Source: CAYGUK01 sp964352985 (GTDB lineage: Bacteria; Pseudomonadota; Gammaproteobacteria; JAHCLG01). From it: 49,352 nt of DNA. Of this stretch, positions 8,506 to 18,147 are shown piece by piece. The position numbers and the translations under genes are program-made. Under the pieces are notes generated by a model that was not told the origin of the DNA, searched no databases, and saw only the letters and a program-made list of their open reading frames with translations. Position 1 is the stretch's first letter. Every line of letters starts with the position of its first letter. Location of the stretch: contig CAYGUK010000016.1 of NCBI GenBank assembly GCA_964352985.1, positions 1-49,352 of the forward strand, written 5' to 3'.

Positions 8506-8965
8506 ATAAGCCTAAATCAACTAAGTTAAGCTATTAAGAATAATATATACTATTTCATCTCTCAAATGGTTTATTAGGTTTTTTAATATGTGCTATTTGC
8601 GTCAAATGGGGGTTTTTATTTTAAAGCTGAAATGTTTCATCGCCACATATCCCCCTCAACTAAATTTACGAGAGAATTTGCTGATTAAGATAGCTAATTA
8701 TGGGGGGTTTACATTATTGTTATTTTTCTTGGCGATAATTTGGAAACATCTAGTGACTATGCTAAACAACATCAGACAAGAATAATCCTTATGAAATAAG
8801 ATGTAACTCTATAATTTTTCAATGTTTAATGTCGTTTCCTGTAGTCTGTCGTGATCATTAGCAAATACCGTATTCTTGCATTCGAATCCACTTGGGGACG
8901 CCAATAAAATTATCTTTTTCCTTTACCGCTATAAATTTACAACAACTCATTGACTAAATTGATCG
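8506..8965. other. gap between the peptide transporter and the biosynthetic cluster
   Basis: No convincing gene. A 65-codon plus-strand frame at 8588-8785 has one hydrophobic stretch but no good ribosome binding site. The right part (about 8838-8895) contains a degenerate repeat, also found near 24410-24476 on the other side of the biosynthetic cluster and listed separately. Confidence 0.5.
8838..8895. repeat. dispersed degenerate repeat, left copy
   Basis: The segment with CTGTAGTCTGTCGTGATCAT and then AGCAAATACCG matches 24414-24463 (CTGTAGTCT, an indel, ACGATCATTATCAAATACCG), and both run on toward a CTTGG. Read on the minus strand, one frame of this copy gives SPSGFECKNTVFANDHDR and a stop at the end of an IEKL tail. 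The right copy gives a similar GGEARKAVFDNDRNK. Both may be remnants of the same coding or mobile sequence. They flank the biosynthetic cluster in the same orientation. Confidence 0.5.
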
Positions 8966-8995
8966 TTTACATCATATTCATGACAGTTATATAAT
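8966..8995 (+). promoter_or_regulatory. candidate promoter of the biosynthetic operon
   Basis: TTTACA (8966-8971) and a consensus TATAAT (8990-8995) are separated by 18 bp. Transcription from about 9002 would give a short leader before the MFS gene and could cover the operon through 18141. By-eye call. Confidence 0.5.
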
Positions 8996-9035
8996 ACATC
9001 GCTTATGCTTATATGGATTTAGTTTAAACACTTTT

Positions 9036-10298
9036 ATGGTAATCATTATGGCAAGGAAAAATAAGATCATTTTTGTTCTACTAGCAGTTATTTTTATCGA
9101 TTCAGTGGGCTGGGGATTAGTCTTTCCAACGTTAGCACCACTATTATTAGATAATTCATCGCACTTGCTTTCCTCTCACTTTAGTTATGCTACAAGAAAT
9201 CTAATATTTGAGTTAATAATTGCAATTTACTGCTTATTTATGTTTCTATTTTCACCGATCTTAGGCTTAATTTCTGATGGGATCGGTCGCAAGAAAGTAT
9301 TATTCATTGCCATGTTTGGTGCGGCAACAGCATTTTTTATTTGTTTTCTAGGTTTAACTATAAATAATTTATGGTTAATCATCCTTGGACGTATTGTTGG
9401 TGGGATGACAGCCGGATCATTTCCCATCGCGCAAGCTGCAATTATTGATATAAGCGATCAAAATAACAAGTCAACCTTCTTGGGCTGGATTGTTTTATCC
9501 AATGGTATTGGTTTTATGTGCGGGCCATTACTCGGCGGTGCACTACAAGAAATTCACATTGCCGGTATTAATCCCTTGGCACTTCCTTTTATAATAGGCG
9601 GTATCATGGGATGTGTGGGAATGATCTTAATCTATTTATTTTTCAACGAAACATTTTCAACATTTCAAAAAGTTAAAATCAACCTCTTTACCAGCTTTGC
9701 TAATATCTATGATGCCTTTTTCGTTATGGCAAAGACAAAAACTTATTGTTTAACGATGTTATTTTCCATGCTCGGTTATGTCATGTTTTTTACCGCAATG
9801 CCATTATTGCTCGATTCTAAATTTAAATTATCCGGTGCTGAGATTGGTTATGTGCTAAGTTATTTTGCATTGATCTTTTCCATAGGATTAATCTTTGTTG
9901 CGCCTAAATTATTTAAACGCTTTTCACTTCACAAATTAGTCGTAACTTCAATTTTTGTGCAAGTTATTTGTTATTTTCCATTTGCACTATCTTCTTCAAT
10001 TCCATATTTACTAATCTATTTAGCACCTATTTCATTAGCTGTTCCAATCATGTATGTCGGCATCGTCACATTAATTTCTAATAGTGCAAGCGAACTTCAT
10101 CAAGGAAAAATAATGGGGGTTGTTGGATCTATCATCGCTATTACTTGGGCTATAGGTCCCATATTTAGTGGTGTCAGTGACCAAGGCGCGATAGTTGTCT
10201 GTTATTTTTCTGCCGTCGCGTTATTACTTTTATCTTTATTAGTTTTTGTATTACCGAATATACCTAGATGTCTTAAATTGATTAACACAGACAAATAA
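9036..10298 (+). CDS. MFS drug-type exporter of the biosynthetic cluster, 420 aa
   Basis: A 12-helix major facilitator of the DHA1/TetA-like type. The first helix has DSVGWGLVFPTLAPLL and motif A is GLISDGIGRKKV (about residues 77-88). Motif C-like glycines occur in LGWIVLSNGIGFMCGPLLGG. Such proteins expel small molecules by proton antiport. It is the first gene of the operon with the amidase and NRPS (19 bp before the amidase), so it is the probable exporter of, or resistance factor against, the peptide product. An alternative ATG lies at 9048 (MARKNK); neither start has a strong ribosome binding site. Confidence 0.9.
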   Translation: MVIIMARKNKIIFVLLAVIFIDSVGWGLVFPTLAPLLLDNSSHLLSSHFSYATRNLIFELIIAIYCLFMFLFSPILGLISDGIGRKKVLFIAMFGAATAFFICFLGLTINNLWLIILGRIVGGMTAGSFPIAQAAIIDISDQNNKSTFLGWIVLSNGIGFMCGPLLGGALQEIHIAGINPLALPFIIGGIMGCVGMILIYLFFNETFSTFQKVKINLFTSFANIYDAFFVMAKTKTYCLTMLFSMLGYVMFFTAMPLLLDSKFKLSGAEIGYVLSYFALIFSIGLIFVAPKLFKRFSLHKLVVTSIFVQVICYFPFALSSSIPYLLIYLAPISLAVPIMYVGIVTLISNSASELHQGKIMGVVGSIIAITWAIGPIFSGVSDQGAIVVCYFSAVALLLLSLLVFVLPNIPRCLKLINTDK

Positions 10299-10317
10299 AA
10301 GGATACATCATCAGCGC

Positions 10318-11697
10318 ATGAATGAGTTGTTTACCTTCCCGATAAAAAAAGCATTGTCTGAAATAAAAAAGCAAAATATTTCAACCATAGATTTTATTGC
10401 TGAATTTACACAGCATGTAAAAAACATAAATCAGCACATCAATGCGGTTGAACAATATTCAACAGAAGTGATAACGGATAAAAGTAATACTCTCTTAAAA
10501 GGACTACCCATCAGTATTAAAGACGCTTATTACGCGACACATTTCAAACCATCACTTGCATCAAACGTGCTATTAGCAGATGAATCTCCTTATGACATGA
10601 CCTTACTAAAGCAATTAAAACAAATTGGAGCTCACCCATTAACCATGACAAATGTGCCAGAATTATTAATTGGCTTTGAAACTGATAATTACTTATATGG
10701 AAGAACAAATAATCCCCACCACTTAAATTATTCTGCTGGAGGATCCAGTGGTGGTGAAGCGGCGTTAATTGCTTGTGGCGGATCTTATCTAGGCATAGCC
10801 TCTGATGGTGCAGGGAGCGTTAGACAACCCGCACATTATTGTGGTGTTGTGGCGTATAAGCCCACTCAATGTTTATTATCTAACCGTGGCACATTTCCAT
10901 TACAATCATCGGGCGAATTATTTAATCATATTTCATCCTCGTTAATTGCACGCCATGTTGACGATATTATCTTGGTTTTACCTTATTTAATCGATCAACA
11001 TGAAAAAGATGAAAATATTCCTCCTATTAATTATCATTCACTCATCAATAAAAATATTAAAGATATTCGAATTGCTATCGTGTTAGAAAATGATGTTGAT
11101 GATACGCCAGCACAACAAGTTAATTTATTACTTTCAGCGATGAAAGAATGTGAATCATCTGGAGCCAAGGTTAGCATTATTAATTTTCCATTTTTTAAAC
11201 AGTCATATGAAGTGTTCAGGAGTTTAATGCTAAATCCTGGTCAGGCCTATGCAATAAAACAATTATACAATGATCAGATTCAATCAAGACAATTACAACA
11301 ATATCTAAAGCTCATGTGTAAAAATACAATCGATGTTAAAGAAAGATATCATCTTTTATCGACATTGAATAAAAAATGTTTATTAGCACTACAATCCTTA
11401 GAAAACCACGATGTAATTTTGTGCCCTGCTGCATTATACAATGCCAGAGTTCATGGCGAGTTTATCCATCATTTAACCGATGTTAGTTATTTAGTAGCAG
11501 CAAACATATTACATTGCCCCAGTATATCTGTACCCTGTGGATTATCAAATGATCACTTACCCATGGCTATACAAGTATTAGCAAAACCTTGGCATGATAA
11601 AATTTGTTTCACCGTGAGTAAGTTATTAGAAAATATTTTTGGCGGTTGGATCAAACCTGCATTGATTAATTCACATCATCACTCGGAGTACCTGTAA
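10318..11697 (+). CDS. amidase-signature enzyme, FAAH-like, 459 aa
   Basis: The Ser-cisSer-Lys catalytic triad of the amidase signature family is complete: K68 (LPISIKDAY), S143 in AGGSSGGEAAL and S167 in SDGAGSVRQPAHYCG. The 24-residue serine spacing and the flanking residues match fatty-acid amide hydrolases more than GatA. No membrane segment is evident, so it should be cytosolic. It hydrolyses or transfers an amide bond. The stop overlaps the NRPS start by one base (TAATG), so the genes are translationally coupled. Within this cluster it could trim an N-acyl group, form or cleave an amide of the product, or protect the host. None of these is shown by sequence. Length is typical. Confidence 0.87.
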   Translation: MNELFTFPIKKALSEIKKQNISTIDFIAEFTQHVKNINQHINAVEQYSTEVITDKSNTLLKGLPISIKDAYYATHFKPSLASNVLLADESPYDMTLLKQLKQIGAHPLTMTNVPELLIGFETDNYLYGRTNNPHHLNYSAGGSSGGEAALIACGGSYLGIASDGAGSVRQPAHYCGVVAYKPTQCLLSNRGTFPLQSSGELFNHISSSLIARHVDDIILVLPYLIDQHEKDENIPPINYHSLINKNIKDIRIAIVLENDVDDTPAQQVNLLLSAMKECESSGAKVSIINFPFFKQSYEVFRSLMLNPGQAYAIKQLYNDQIQSRQLQQYLKLMCKNTIDVKERYHLLSTLNKKCLLALQSLENHDVILCPAALYNARVHGEFIHHLTDVSYLVAANILHCPSISVPCGLSNDHLPMAIQVLAKPWHDKICFTVSKLLENIFGGWIKPALINSHHHSEYL

Positions 11698-14600
11698 TGT
11701 CTGAAAAGCTAGAACTCCCTATTACTAGCTCTCAAGAATCCATGATAATGCATTCACTCAATAAACCCTCTTATCTCGTTCAATATCGTTTTACACTATT
11801 AGAAAAAATTAATCTCGTGAAATTTAAACACGCATGGTTAGCATGTATTACACGATATCCAGCATTATGTGTTAGTTTTCATTATGATATTGATAATCAT
11901 TGGATATCGCAAGTTAGCGCTATCCATGATGTAGATTGGCAAACGATTAAAATCGACAATAACCATAGTGCAACATTAATAAATAAAATTGCTGAAGATG
12001 ATATTTTAACAAACTTTGATTTAGAAACACCTCTATTAATGCGTTTTAAATTATTTCAGCTAGCACCTGAGCGTATCGAATTAATTTGGACATTCCATCA
12101 TGCTTTATTAGGGGCAAGCGTTGTCGAATTTGTATGTGAAGTTTTTGCCACATATGATGGAATCTTTATTCCTAGCAAAATTGATATTTACAAAAAAACT
12201 CTGGAATCACATCAACAAGCTAAAAAATCTTATCAAAACATAGCATGTAAACACTATTGGCAAGAGGTTTTTCAGCAATTCGATTATATACATCCCAAGA
12301 CGACTCACATTTCAATTACAAAACCACGTCAACAATCGTTTAAGTTAGATGAAAATATATCCGCACAATTACAGCAACTTACTTTTAGCTTGCAATTACC
12401 ACTAAGTTGGTTATTACAAATAATATTTGCTTTAACTTTAGCCGATATATTGTCGCATGACGATATTTGCTATGGAGTCGTCAATAATTTTCCAAACTCA
12501 ATCACAAATAAGATTATCGGATGTTTTCTGAATACATTACCAATCAGACTAAATCTAGCTAAATTTGATACACTAAAAGAATGTATAGAAACTATCAAAT
12601 ATCAAAATCAACAATTAAAGCATTATTTCGATACTCCACTTTCAGAAATACAATCCTGGTTAGGGATAAAAGAACGATTACCCTGTGCTGACTTTATCTT
12701 TGATTTTAAATCACAATTTGTACCGGATAAAATTGAAGCCTCGATTAATCAATTATCACAACATTCGAGACGTCTTCAATATCGTGTCGATAATGATACA
12801 ACAATGTTACTCGAATTTTTTTTTAGAAAAAATATTCTCTGTGGTCAAATTAATTATAATGACAATTTATTAAACTATACTACAGTAGAAAACTTTATTG
12901 ATATATTTATAGCAAATGCGAATAAACTGCTATCAACTGACAAATTAATTACTACACGACTTAATAAACAATTAAATAAATCTATTATTAATAATAAGCA
13001 AACACTAACGATAAAAAAAACAACACAAGAAAAAAAAATAACAACTTGGCAAAAAAATATTTTAAGCATATGGCAGAAAGTATTAAATAAAACAATCACG
13101 ATCAATGATAACTTTTTTGATCATGGTGGACATTCCCTACTTGCAATGAGAATTGCAATAGTGATTAATAAAAATTACCACTTGCATCTACGAGCCGTTG
13201 ACATCTTATTAAACCCAAGCGTCAAACTTTTATGCGATAAGTTCACAAAGGACGACCATACTATCGATGAAGAAATAAATAAAGATAAAATTGTCGACAA
13301 AGCTTTTCCATTATCATTTTCTCAACAACGCATGATGTTTTTACATGAAAAAAATCTGACTAAAGGATTATATAATATCCCTGTCCTGTATGAAATTAAT
13401 AACAACGAGTTAAATGACGATAACCTAAAAACAATTTTTTATTCACTATTAACACGACATGAGCAATTAAGAACTATTATATCACTTCATCAAAATCATT
13501 TTATGCAAACCCCATTACCCATTGATCGGATCAATCATTTCTTTTTGACAAAATCAGCTAATACAGAAAGTGAATTTAACAATCTTATCATACAAAACAT
13601 TCAACAACGCTTTGACTTATATAATGAAATCCCAATACGCGTAATAACTATCACGAAAAATGATAAAAAATATTTATTGATCACCTATCACCATATATGT
13701 TGTGATGATTGGTCAATCAATATTATTGAGAGTGAAATCTCATTAATTTTTCATGCAGAAGCAAAAAACCATCTTTGCTCATTCAATAAAATTTTACCTT
13801 ATAGAGACTTTATCAAAATTGAAAACAGAAAATATGCTAATAATGAATTTAATTCTCAATTAGACTATTGGGAAACTACACTTAGTTCAACTGAAAAATT
13901 TCAATTTGATAAATTATGGATCGATAATGATACATGTTCAAATGAAAACGCAATATTATTTGACATGTCTAAAAAAGACGATACATTTGTCGATCAATTA
14001 ACGCATGAATTAAAAATGTCTGCATTTACGATATATTTAACTTTATTTGCAATATCATTAGCAAGGATTTCATTACAACCAAAATTCAATATTGGGATCC
14101 CAACGTCAAAACGGCAATTATCCAATTTTGAAAACACTGTTGGACTTTTCTTAAATACCTTGATTATTAATTTTGAAAGTAATCATAATGATTTAATCAT
14201 AGATATTTTAAATAAAATTAAAACTACATGTAATCAAGCATTACAACATCAAGAAGTACCATTTGAATTAGTCGTGAGAAAACTCTTAAAGTCTTTTTCA
14301 CAGGGTGAAGACAATCCATTATTCAATATCTTTTTCTCTTACTTACCGCAAAAAAACAAGCAATTTGAACAAACATTATTGAAAAGAAAATTTATCACGG
14401 TAGGCCTATCTAAATTCACACTCGCCATGTATATGTTTTATCAAAACGATCAACTAAAGGTTGCATTAATTTATGATAATGCCTTACTAACACACGCCGG
14501 TGTCAACTTAGTAAAAAACAATTTTTTAAATTTGCTATCAGAATTCAAATCAAATAAACACGCTCCGTGTTTTAAACAAGAGATGACTCATACTAAAAAT

Positions 14601-17432
14601 AAAAATGCAGCCTTTGACTCACTACACTTAAAAAATATTAATATTACAGAGAATATTTTTTCCATTGCCGATAAATTCCCTGATAAAATAGCAATTAAAT
14701 ATCATCAAGAATTCATTTCATATCGCGCTCTAAAGGTAAATATTTTAAAAATGGCTTATATTTTAAGGCATGAATTTGAAATTCAAATAAATGATCGTGT
14801 TATTATCTATGAGGATAATTCTCTAAATACAGTGATGGTAATTCTTACATTAATCTATTTGAGATCGAGCTTTATTCCTGTCAATAGTTTAACACCACGT
14901 CATCATTTAGATTTTATTATTAAACAAACCCAAGCTAGATTATTATTACATACTACTTCAATCGATGATTATAATATTAGATCATGCTCACAACAAGAAT
15001 TAATTAATAAACTCCAAACTGCAAAACAACAATTGCTAATAAATAACGAACCAATAAATTATAATGCCTATATTATTTACACCTCTGGTACAAGTGGATA
15101 TCCTAAAGGTGTTGTTGTATCACACCTTGCGCTATTAAATAATTTACTTGCCTTAAAAGAGGAATTAAATATAACAAATACTGATAAGTTTATTAATATT
15201 GCTAGATTTAGTTTTGACATCTCATTAGTCGAATATCTATTACCACTATTAAGCGGTGGAAACACCGTTATAACAGCGATGAATGAGAGTAAAGATCCGT
15301 TTAAGTTAGCACAACTAATTCAAGATCATAAAATTAATATCTTACAAGGAACACCTTCATTATTTAATATGTTAATTAACAATGCTTGGCTACCAACAAA
15401 AAATTTAACTCTAATTTCTGGTGGAGAAGTATTGAGCACAAAACTTGCAAAAATATTATTTTTAAACAGTAAAAGGTTATACAATGTTTATGGCCCAACT
15501 GAAGCAACAATTTGGGCGCTAATTCATCAAGTCACACGGGATGATATTAGTCAATCATTTATCCCTTTAGGCCATGCACTCAATGGAATGACATATATCA
15601 TTGATGAGCATAAGGAATTATTTTTATCAGGCAAAGGATTAGCCACATCATATGTTAATAATCCTTCACAAACTGAGTATGCGTTTTTTATTCATCCTAA
15701 ATATAATACTCGTTATTATAAAACAGGCGATATAATTCGATGCCATGAAAATAAGCAATTGGAATATGTTGGTAGAAATGATCATCAATTTAAAATCAAT
15801 GGCTATCGCGTTGAAGCAGAAGAGATAGAAAGTAATATAAATAAAATGACACTTGTATCGAACTCTATTATTTGCAAACAATCAGAAAACACAAAAACAG
15901 ACTATATAGTCGCCCTAATTGAAACAAATAATAAAGACGACATGTTTGAAAAAAATACAATTAAACACTGGGATCAAGTGTGGGACAATACTTATGCAAA
16001 TGCTAACACAGATAATTTATTCGATGAATATATTGGCTGGGTAAACAGCTCAAATGGTGAGAAAATCCCAAAAGTAGAAATGGATGCTTGGCTTGATGCC
16101 ACTTGCTCTCGGATTTTAGCGCTAAATCCTCAACATGTGTTAGAAATTGGTTGTGGTAATGGTTTAATCCTATCTAGAGTTGCGCCACATTGTCAACGTT
16201 ATGATGGCATAGATATATCATCGGAATGCATTTGCAAATTAAAACAATATATTCAACATAAACCGTGGAAATCAAAAGTATCTTTAGATGTCAAAGCCGC
16301 CCATGAATTTGATAAAACAAAAAAATATGATCTTGTTATTATTAATTCGGTTGTTCAGTATTTCCCAAGTGACAATTATCTGTCTTCATTATTAAATAAA
16401 TTATCTCTACATTTAACCACTCATGGGCTTGTGTTTATTGGTGACATTCGCGCCTATGAATACATCTCTATGTTTGCAAATGAATTCAATAAAAAAGCAT
16501 CCAAGCTCACAGAGTTATTAATTGCACAATCATATTTTATCAATTATGTGAGAAATAGTCGAATATTCCACTCATTAAACATTCAATTAAAGCATGATAG
16601 CTATAATAATGAAATTAATAAATATCGCTATGATGTCATTTTATCAAAAGAAAAATCGCCTGAAATCAGCTTTGCTGAAATTTCATCAACAATTCATCTT
16701 GATAAAATATTAGCATCAAATTTAAATGCTATTAAAATTAATAGTCTCCAAAATGCATTTTTTTCAAAATCTAAAACTGCTTTGCTACCCAGTGAAATAT
16801 TCTTATTAGCGAAAAAATATCACTATCTACCCAATATATTTATATCTTCTGAGGATGAAACCAAATTTACTTGTTTATTAAACAAGTTAAATCTAACTCT
16901 TAATATCAATTGTTTCCCCAACATCAATAAAAACACTCAACACGCGAATATATTATCGCTAAACACATGTCAATTATTCGAAAATAACAATCGAAAAATC
17001 ACAATACAGCAAACCTTAAGATCAATGCTGCCTTATTACATGATCCCACAAGAAATATACTTCACAGAAGCACTTATTTATACTCATCACAAAAAACTTG
17101 ATCGTAAACAATCAATCAATATGATCAAAACATATATTAAAGAAAAAAATTCATACCAACAGGAAAATATAGATGATGACTCAAGTAAAACCATTTTGTT
17201 AGATATTTGGTCAACACTTTTAAATATTGATAAATTGTTAATTAAGCCAAAATCAAACTTTTTCGAACTCGGTGGGCATTCTTTGTTGATCGTCATGTTA
17301 CTTAAAAAGATTGAAGATCGTTTACGTGTAAAAATACCACTTTCAGGTTTATACAATCGTGCAAATTTTGTTACAATGCTGGAATTAATCAATGCAAAAA
17401 TGACTGCGAATAATACAAATATCGAAGGATAG
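11697..17432 (+). CDS. non-ribosomal peptide synthetase, C-PCP-C-A(MT)-PCP, 1911 aa
   Basis: Domains in order: condensation C1 (about 5-430) with an altered active-site motif, HHALLGA at 134-140 instead of HHxxxDG; carrier PCP1 with phosphopantetheine Ser480 (FDHGGHSLLA); C2 (about 535-960) with HHICCDDW at 665-672; adenylation domain (about 985-1400) with YTSGTSGYPKG (1128-1138), FDIS (D1174) and YGPTEATIW; a SAM methyltransferase inserted before the end of the A domain, with EIGCGNG (1483-1489) and NSVVQYFPS (from 1550); the A10-like HKKLDR; and PCP2 with Ser1862 (ELGGHSLL). No thioesterase or reductase ends the chain. Module 1 has no A domain, so a separate enzyme must load PCP1, presumably the one at 22037-23572. 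The by-eye specificity code D-I-V-Q-I-G-V-I-W-K is close to the glycine code, so with the N-methyltransferase the residue may be N-methylglycine. It is cytosolic and needs a phosphopantetheinyl transferase not present here. Confidence 0.93.
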   Translation: MSEKLELPITSSQESMIMHSLNKPSYLVQYRFTLLEKINLVKFKHAWLACITRYPALCVSFHYDIDNHWISQVSAIHDVDWQTIKIDNNHSATLINKIAEDDILTNFDLETPLLMRFKLFQLAPERIELIWTFHHALLGASVVEFVCEVFATYDGIFIPSKIDIYKKTLESHQQAKKSYQNIACKHYWQEVFQQFDYIHPKTTHISITKPRQQSFKLDENISAQLQQLTFSLQLPLSWLLQIIFALTLADILSHDDICYGVVNNFPNSITNKIIGCFLNTLPIRLNLAKFDTLKECIETIKYQNQQLKHYFDTPLSEIQSWLGIKERLPCADFIFDFKSQFVPDKIEASINQLSQHSRRLQYRVDNDTTMLLEFFFRKNILCGQINYNDNLLNYTTVENFIDIFIANANKLLSTDKLITTRLNKQLNKSIINNKQTLTIKKTTQEKKITTWQKNILSIWQKVLNKTITINDNFFDHGGHSLLAMRIAIVINKNYHLHLRAVDILLNPSVKLLCDKFTKDDHTIDEEINKDKIVDKAFPLSFSQQRMMFLHEKNLTKGLYNIPVLYEINNNELNDDNLKTIFYSLLTRHEQLRTIISLHQNHFMQTPLPIDRINHFFLTKSANTESEFNNLIIQNIQQRFDLYNEIPIRVITITKNDKKYLLITYHHICCDDWSINIIESEISLIFHAEAKNHLCSFNKILPYRDFIKIENRKYANNEFNSQLDYWETTLSSTEKFQFDKLWIDNDTCSNENAILFDMSKKDDTFVDQLTHELKMSAFTIYLTLFAISLARISLQPKFNIGIPTSKRQLSNFENTVGLFLNTLIINFESNHNDLIIDILNKIKTTCNQALQHQEVPFELVVRKLLKSFSQGEDNPLFNIFFSYLPQKNKQFEQTLLKRKFITVGLSKFTLAMYMFYQNDQLKVALIYDNALLTHAGVNLVKNNFLNLLSEFKSNKHAPCFKQEMTHTKNKNAAFDSLHLKNINITENIFSIADKFPDKIAIKYHQEFISYRALKVNILKMAYILRHEFEIQINDRVIIYEDNSLNTVMVILTLIYLRSSFIPVNSLTPRHHLDFIIKQTQARLLLHTTSIDDYNIRSCSQQELINKLQTAKQQLLINNEPINYNAYIIYTSGTSGYPKGVVVSHLALLNNLLALKEELNITNTDKFINIARFSFDISLVEYLLPLLSGGNTVITAMNESKDPFKLAQLIQDHKINILQGTPSLFNMLINNAWLPTKNLTLISGGEVLSTKLAKILFLNSKRLYNVYGPTEATIWALIHQVTRDDISQSFIPLGHALNGMTYIIDEHKELFLSGKGLATSYVNNPSQTEYAFFIHPKYNTRYYKTGDIIRCHENKQLEYVGRNDHQFKINGYRVEAEEIESNINKMTLVSNSIICKQSENTKTDYIVALIETNNKDDMFEKNTIKHWDQVWDNTYANANTDNLFDEYIGWVNSSNGEKIPKVEMDAWLDATCSRILALNPQHVLEIGCGNGLILSRVAPHCQRYDGIDISSECICKLKQYIQHKPWKSKVSLDVKAAHEFDKTKKYDLVIINSVVQYFPSDNYLSSLLNKLSLHLTTHGLVFIGDIRAYEYISMFANEFNKKASKLTELLIAQSYFINYVRNSRIFHSLNIQLKHDSYNNEINKYRYDVILSKEKSPEISFAEISSTIHLDKILASNLNAIKINSLQNAFFSKSKTALLPSEIFLLAKKYHYLPNIFISSEDETKFTCLLNKLNLTLNINCFPNINKNTQHANILSLNTCQLFENNNRKITIQQTLRSMLPYYMIPQEIYFTEALIYTHHKKLDRKQSINMIKTYIKEKNSYQQENIDDDSSKTILLDIWSTLLNIDKLLIKPKSNFFELGGHSLLIVMLLKKIEDRLRVKIPLSGLYNRANFVTMLELINAKMTANNTNIEG

Positions 17433-17439
17433 GTAATCG

Positions 17440-18141
17440 ATGAAGACAGCACGAAAAGAATTCAAGTTTTTGATACCGCTCGCTATGGCTTTCATGATGG
17501 TGGCCTTGTGCGATATGGTGATGATTTATCGTCTATCACATATAGGTCCATTTACCATTACTGTGGGTGTCTTCGTGATGCCTTTATATTATTTGATCAG
17601 TGATATTATAACTGAGGTTTATGGTTATCAACGTGCTAGGCGCATTGTATGGATTATGCTATTGAATTTATTTATATTTGCACTGATTATTACCCTCTTA
17701 AACCTCTTCCCTATCGCACCGGGTTGGCATCATAAATCGGATTTTGATTATGTCTTAGGTCATGTTCTACGAATTAGTATTATGGGTGGAATTGCATCAA
17801 CCATGTTTGGTGTTTTTTTAAATAATATTATTATTAGTAAATGGAAAATTATTATTAAAGGTCGCTGGTTTGCTTTACGTAGCGTAATGTCATCGGCTAT
17901 TGGTGAATTAATACAGAACATTATAGGTTGTTTGGTTTTATATATTGGCGTCCTCCCGCTTCATAAAATTTTTCAGATGATATTACCCATTTATTTTACG
18001 CAAATATTATGTGATTGTTTTTGGGTTATTCCAGGTGCTTTCTTTGTATCATGGCTTAAAAATTATGAAGGCATTGATGTTTATGATACCGATGTAGATT
18101 TCAATCCTTTTAAACTACAAGTCGATAGTGAATTAACTTAA
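17440..18141 (+). CDS. VUT/YhhQ-family transporter, 233 aa
   Basis: A six-helix membrane protein with the family signature PLYYLISDIITEVYGYQRARR (about residues 46-66) and the later FGVFLNNIIISKWK and CDCFWVIPGAFF segments. Proteins of this vitamin-uptake/YhhQ group import queuosine precursors such as preQ0/preQ1 in Escherichia coli. The gene begins 7 bp after the NRPS stop, on the same strand, so it is probably co-transcribed. Either it is a housekeeping gene caught behind the operon, or it moves a cluster intermediate. Sequence alone favours precursor uptake. The short C-terminal tail (IDVYDTDVDFNPFKL) is unremarkable. Confidence 0.85.
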   Translation: MKTARKEFKFLIPLAMAFMMVALCDMVMIYRLSHIGPFTITVGVFVMPLYYLISDIITEVYGYQRARRIVWIMLLNLFIFALIITLLNLFPIAPGWHHKSDFDYVLGHVLRISIMGGIASTMFGVFLNNIIISKWKIIIKGRWFALRSVMSSAIGELIQNIIGCLVLYIGVLPLHKIFQMILPIYFTQILCDCFWVIPGAFFVSWLKNYEGIDVYDTDVDFNPFKLQVDSELT

Positions 18142-18147
18142 ATTAAC

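Noticed and set aside
8588..8785. 65-codon plus-strand frame with one hydrophobic segment
   Set aside because: No ribosome binding site and an odd composition; it overlaps neither gene nor operon and looks like chance in AT-rich DNA.
8877..8912. T-loop-like sequence GCATTCGAATCC followed by GGGGACGCCA
   Set aside because: It resembles a tRNA 3' end, but the T-stem does not pair and no tRNA body is present. It belongs to the dispersed repeat.
17087..17452. 121-codon minus-strand frame over the NRPS end
   Set aside because: It lies antisense to the carrier domain and the transporter start, both well supported.
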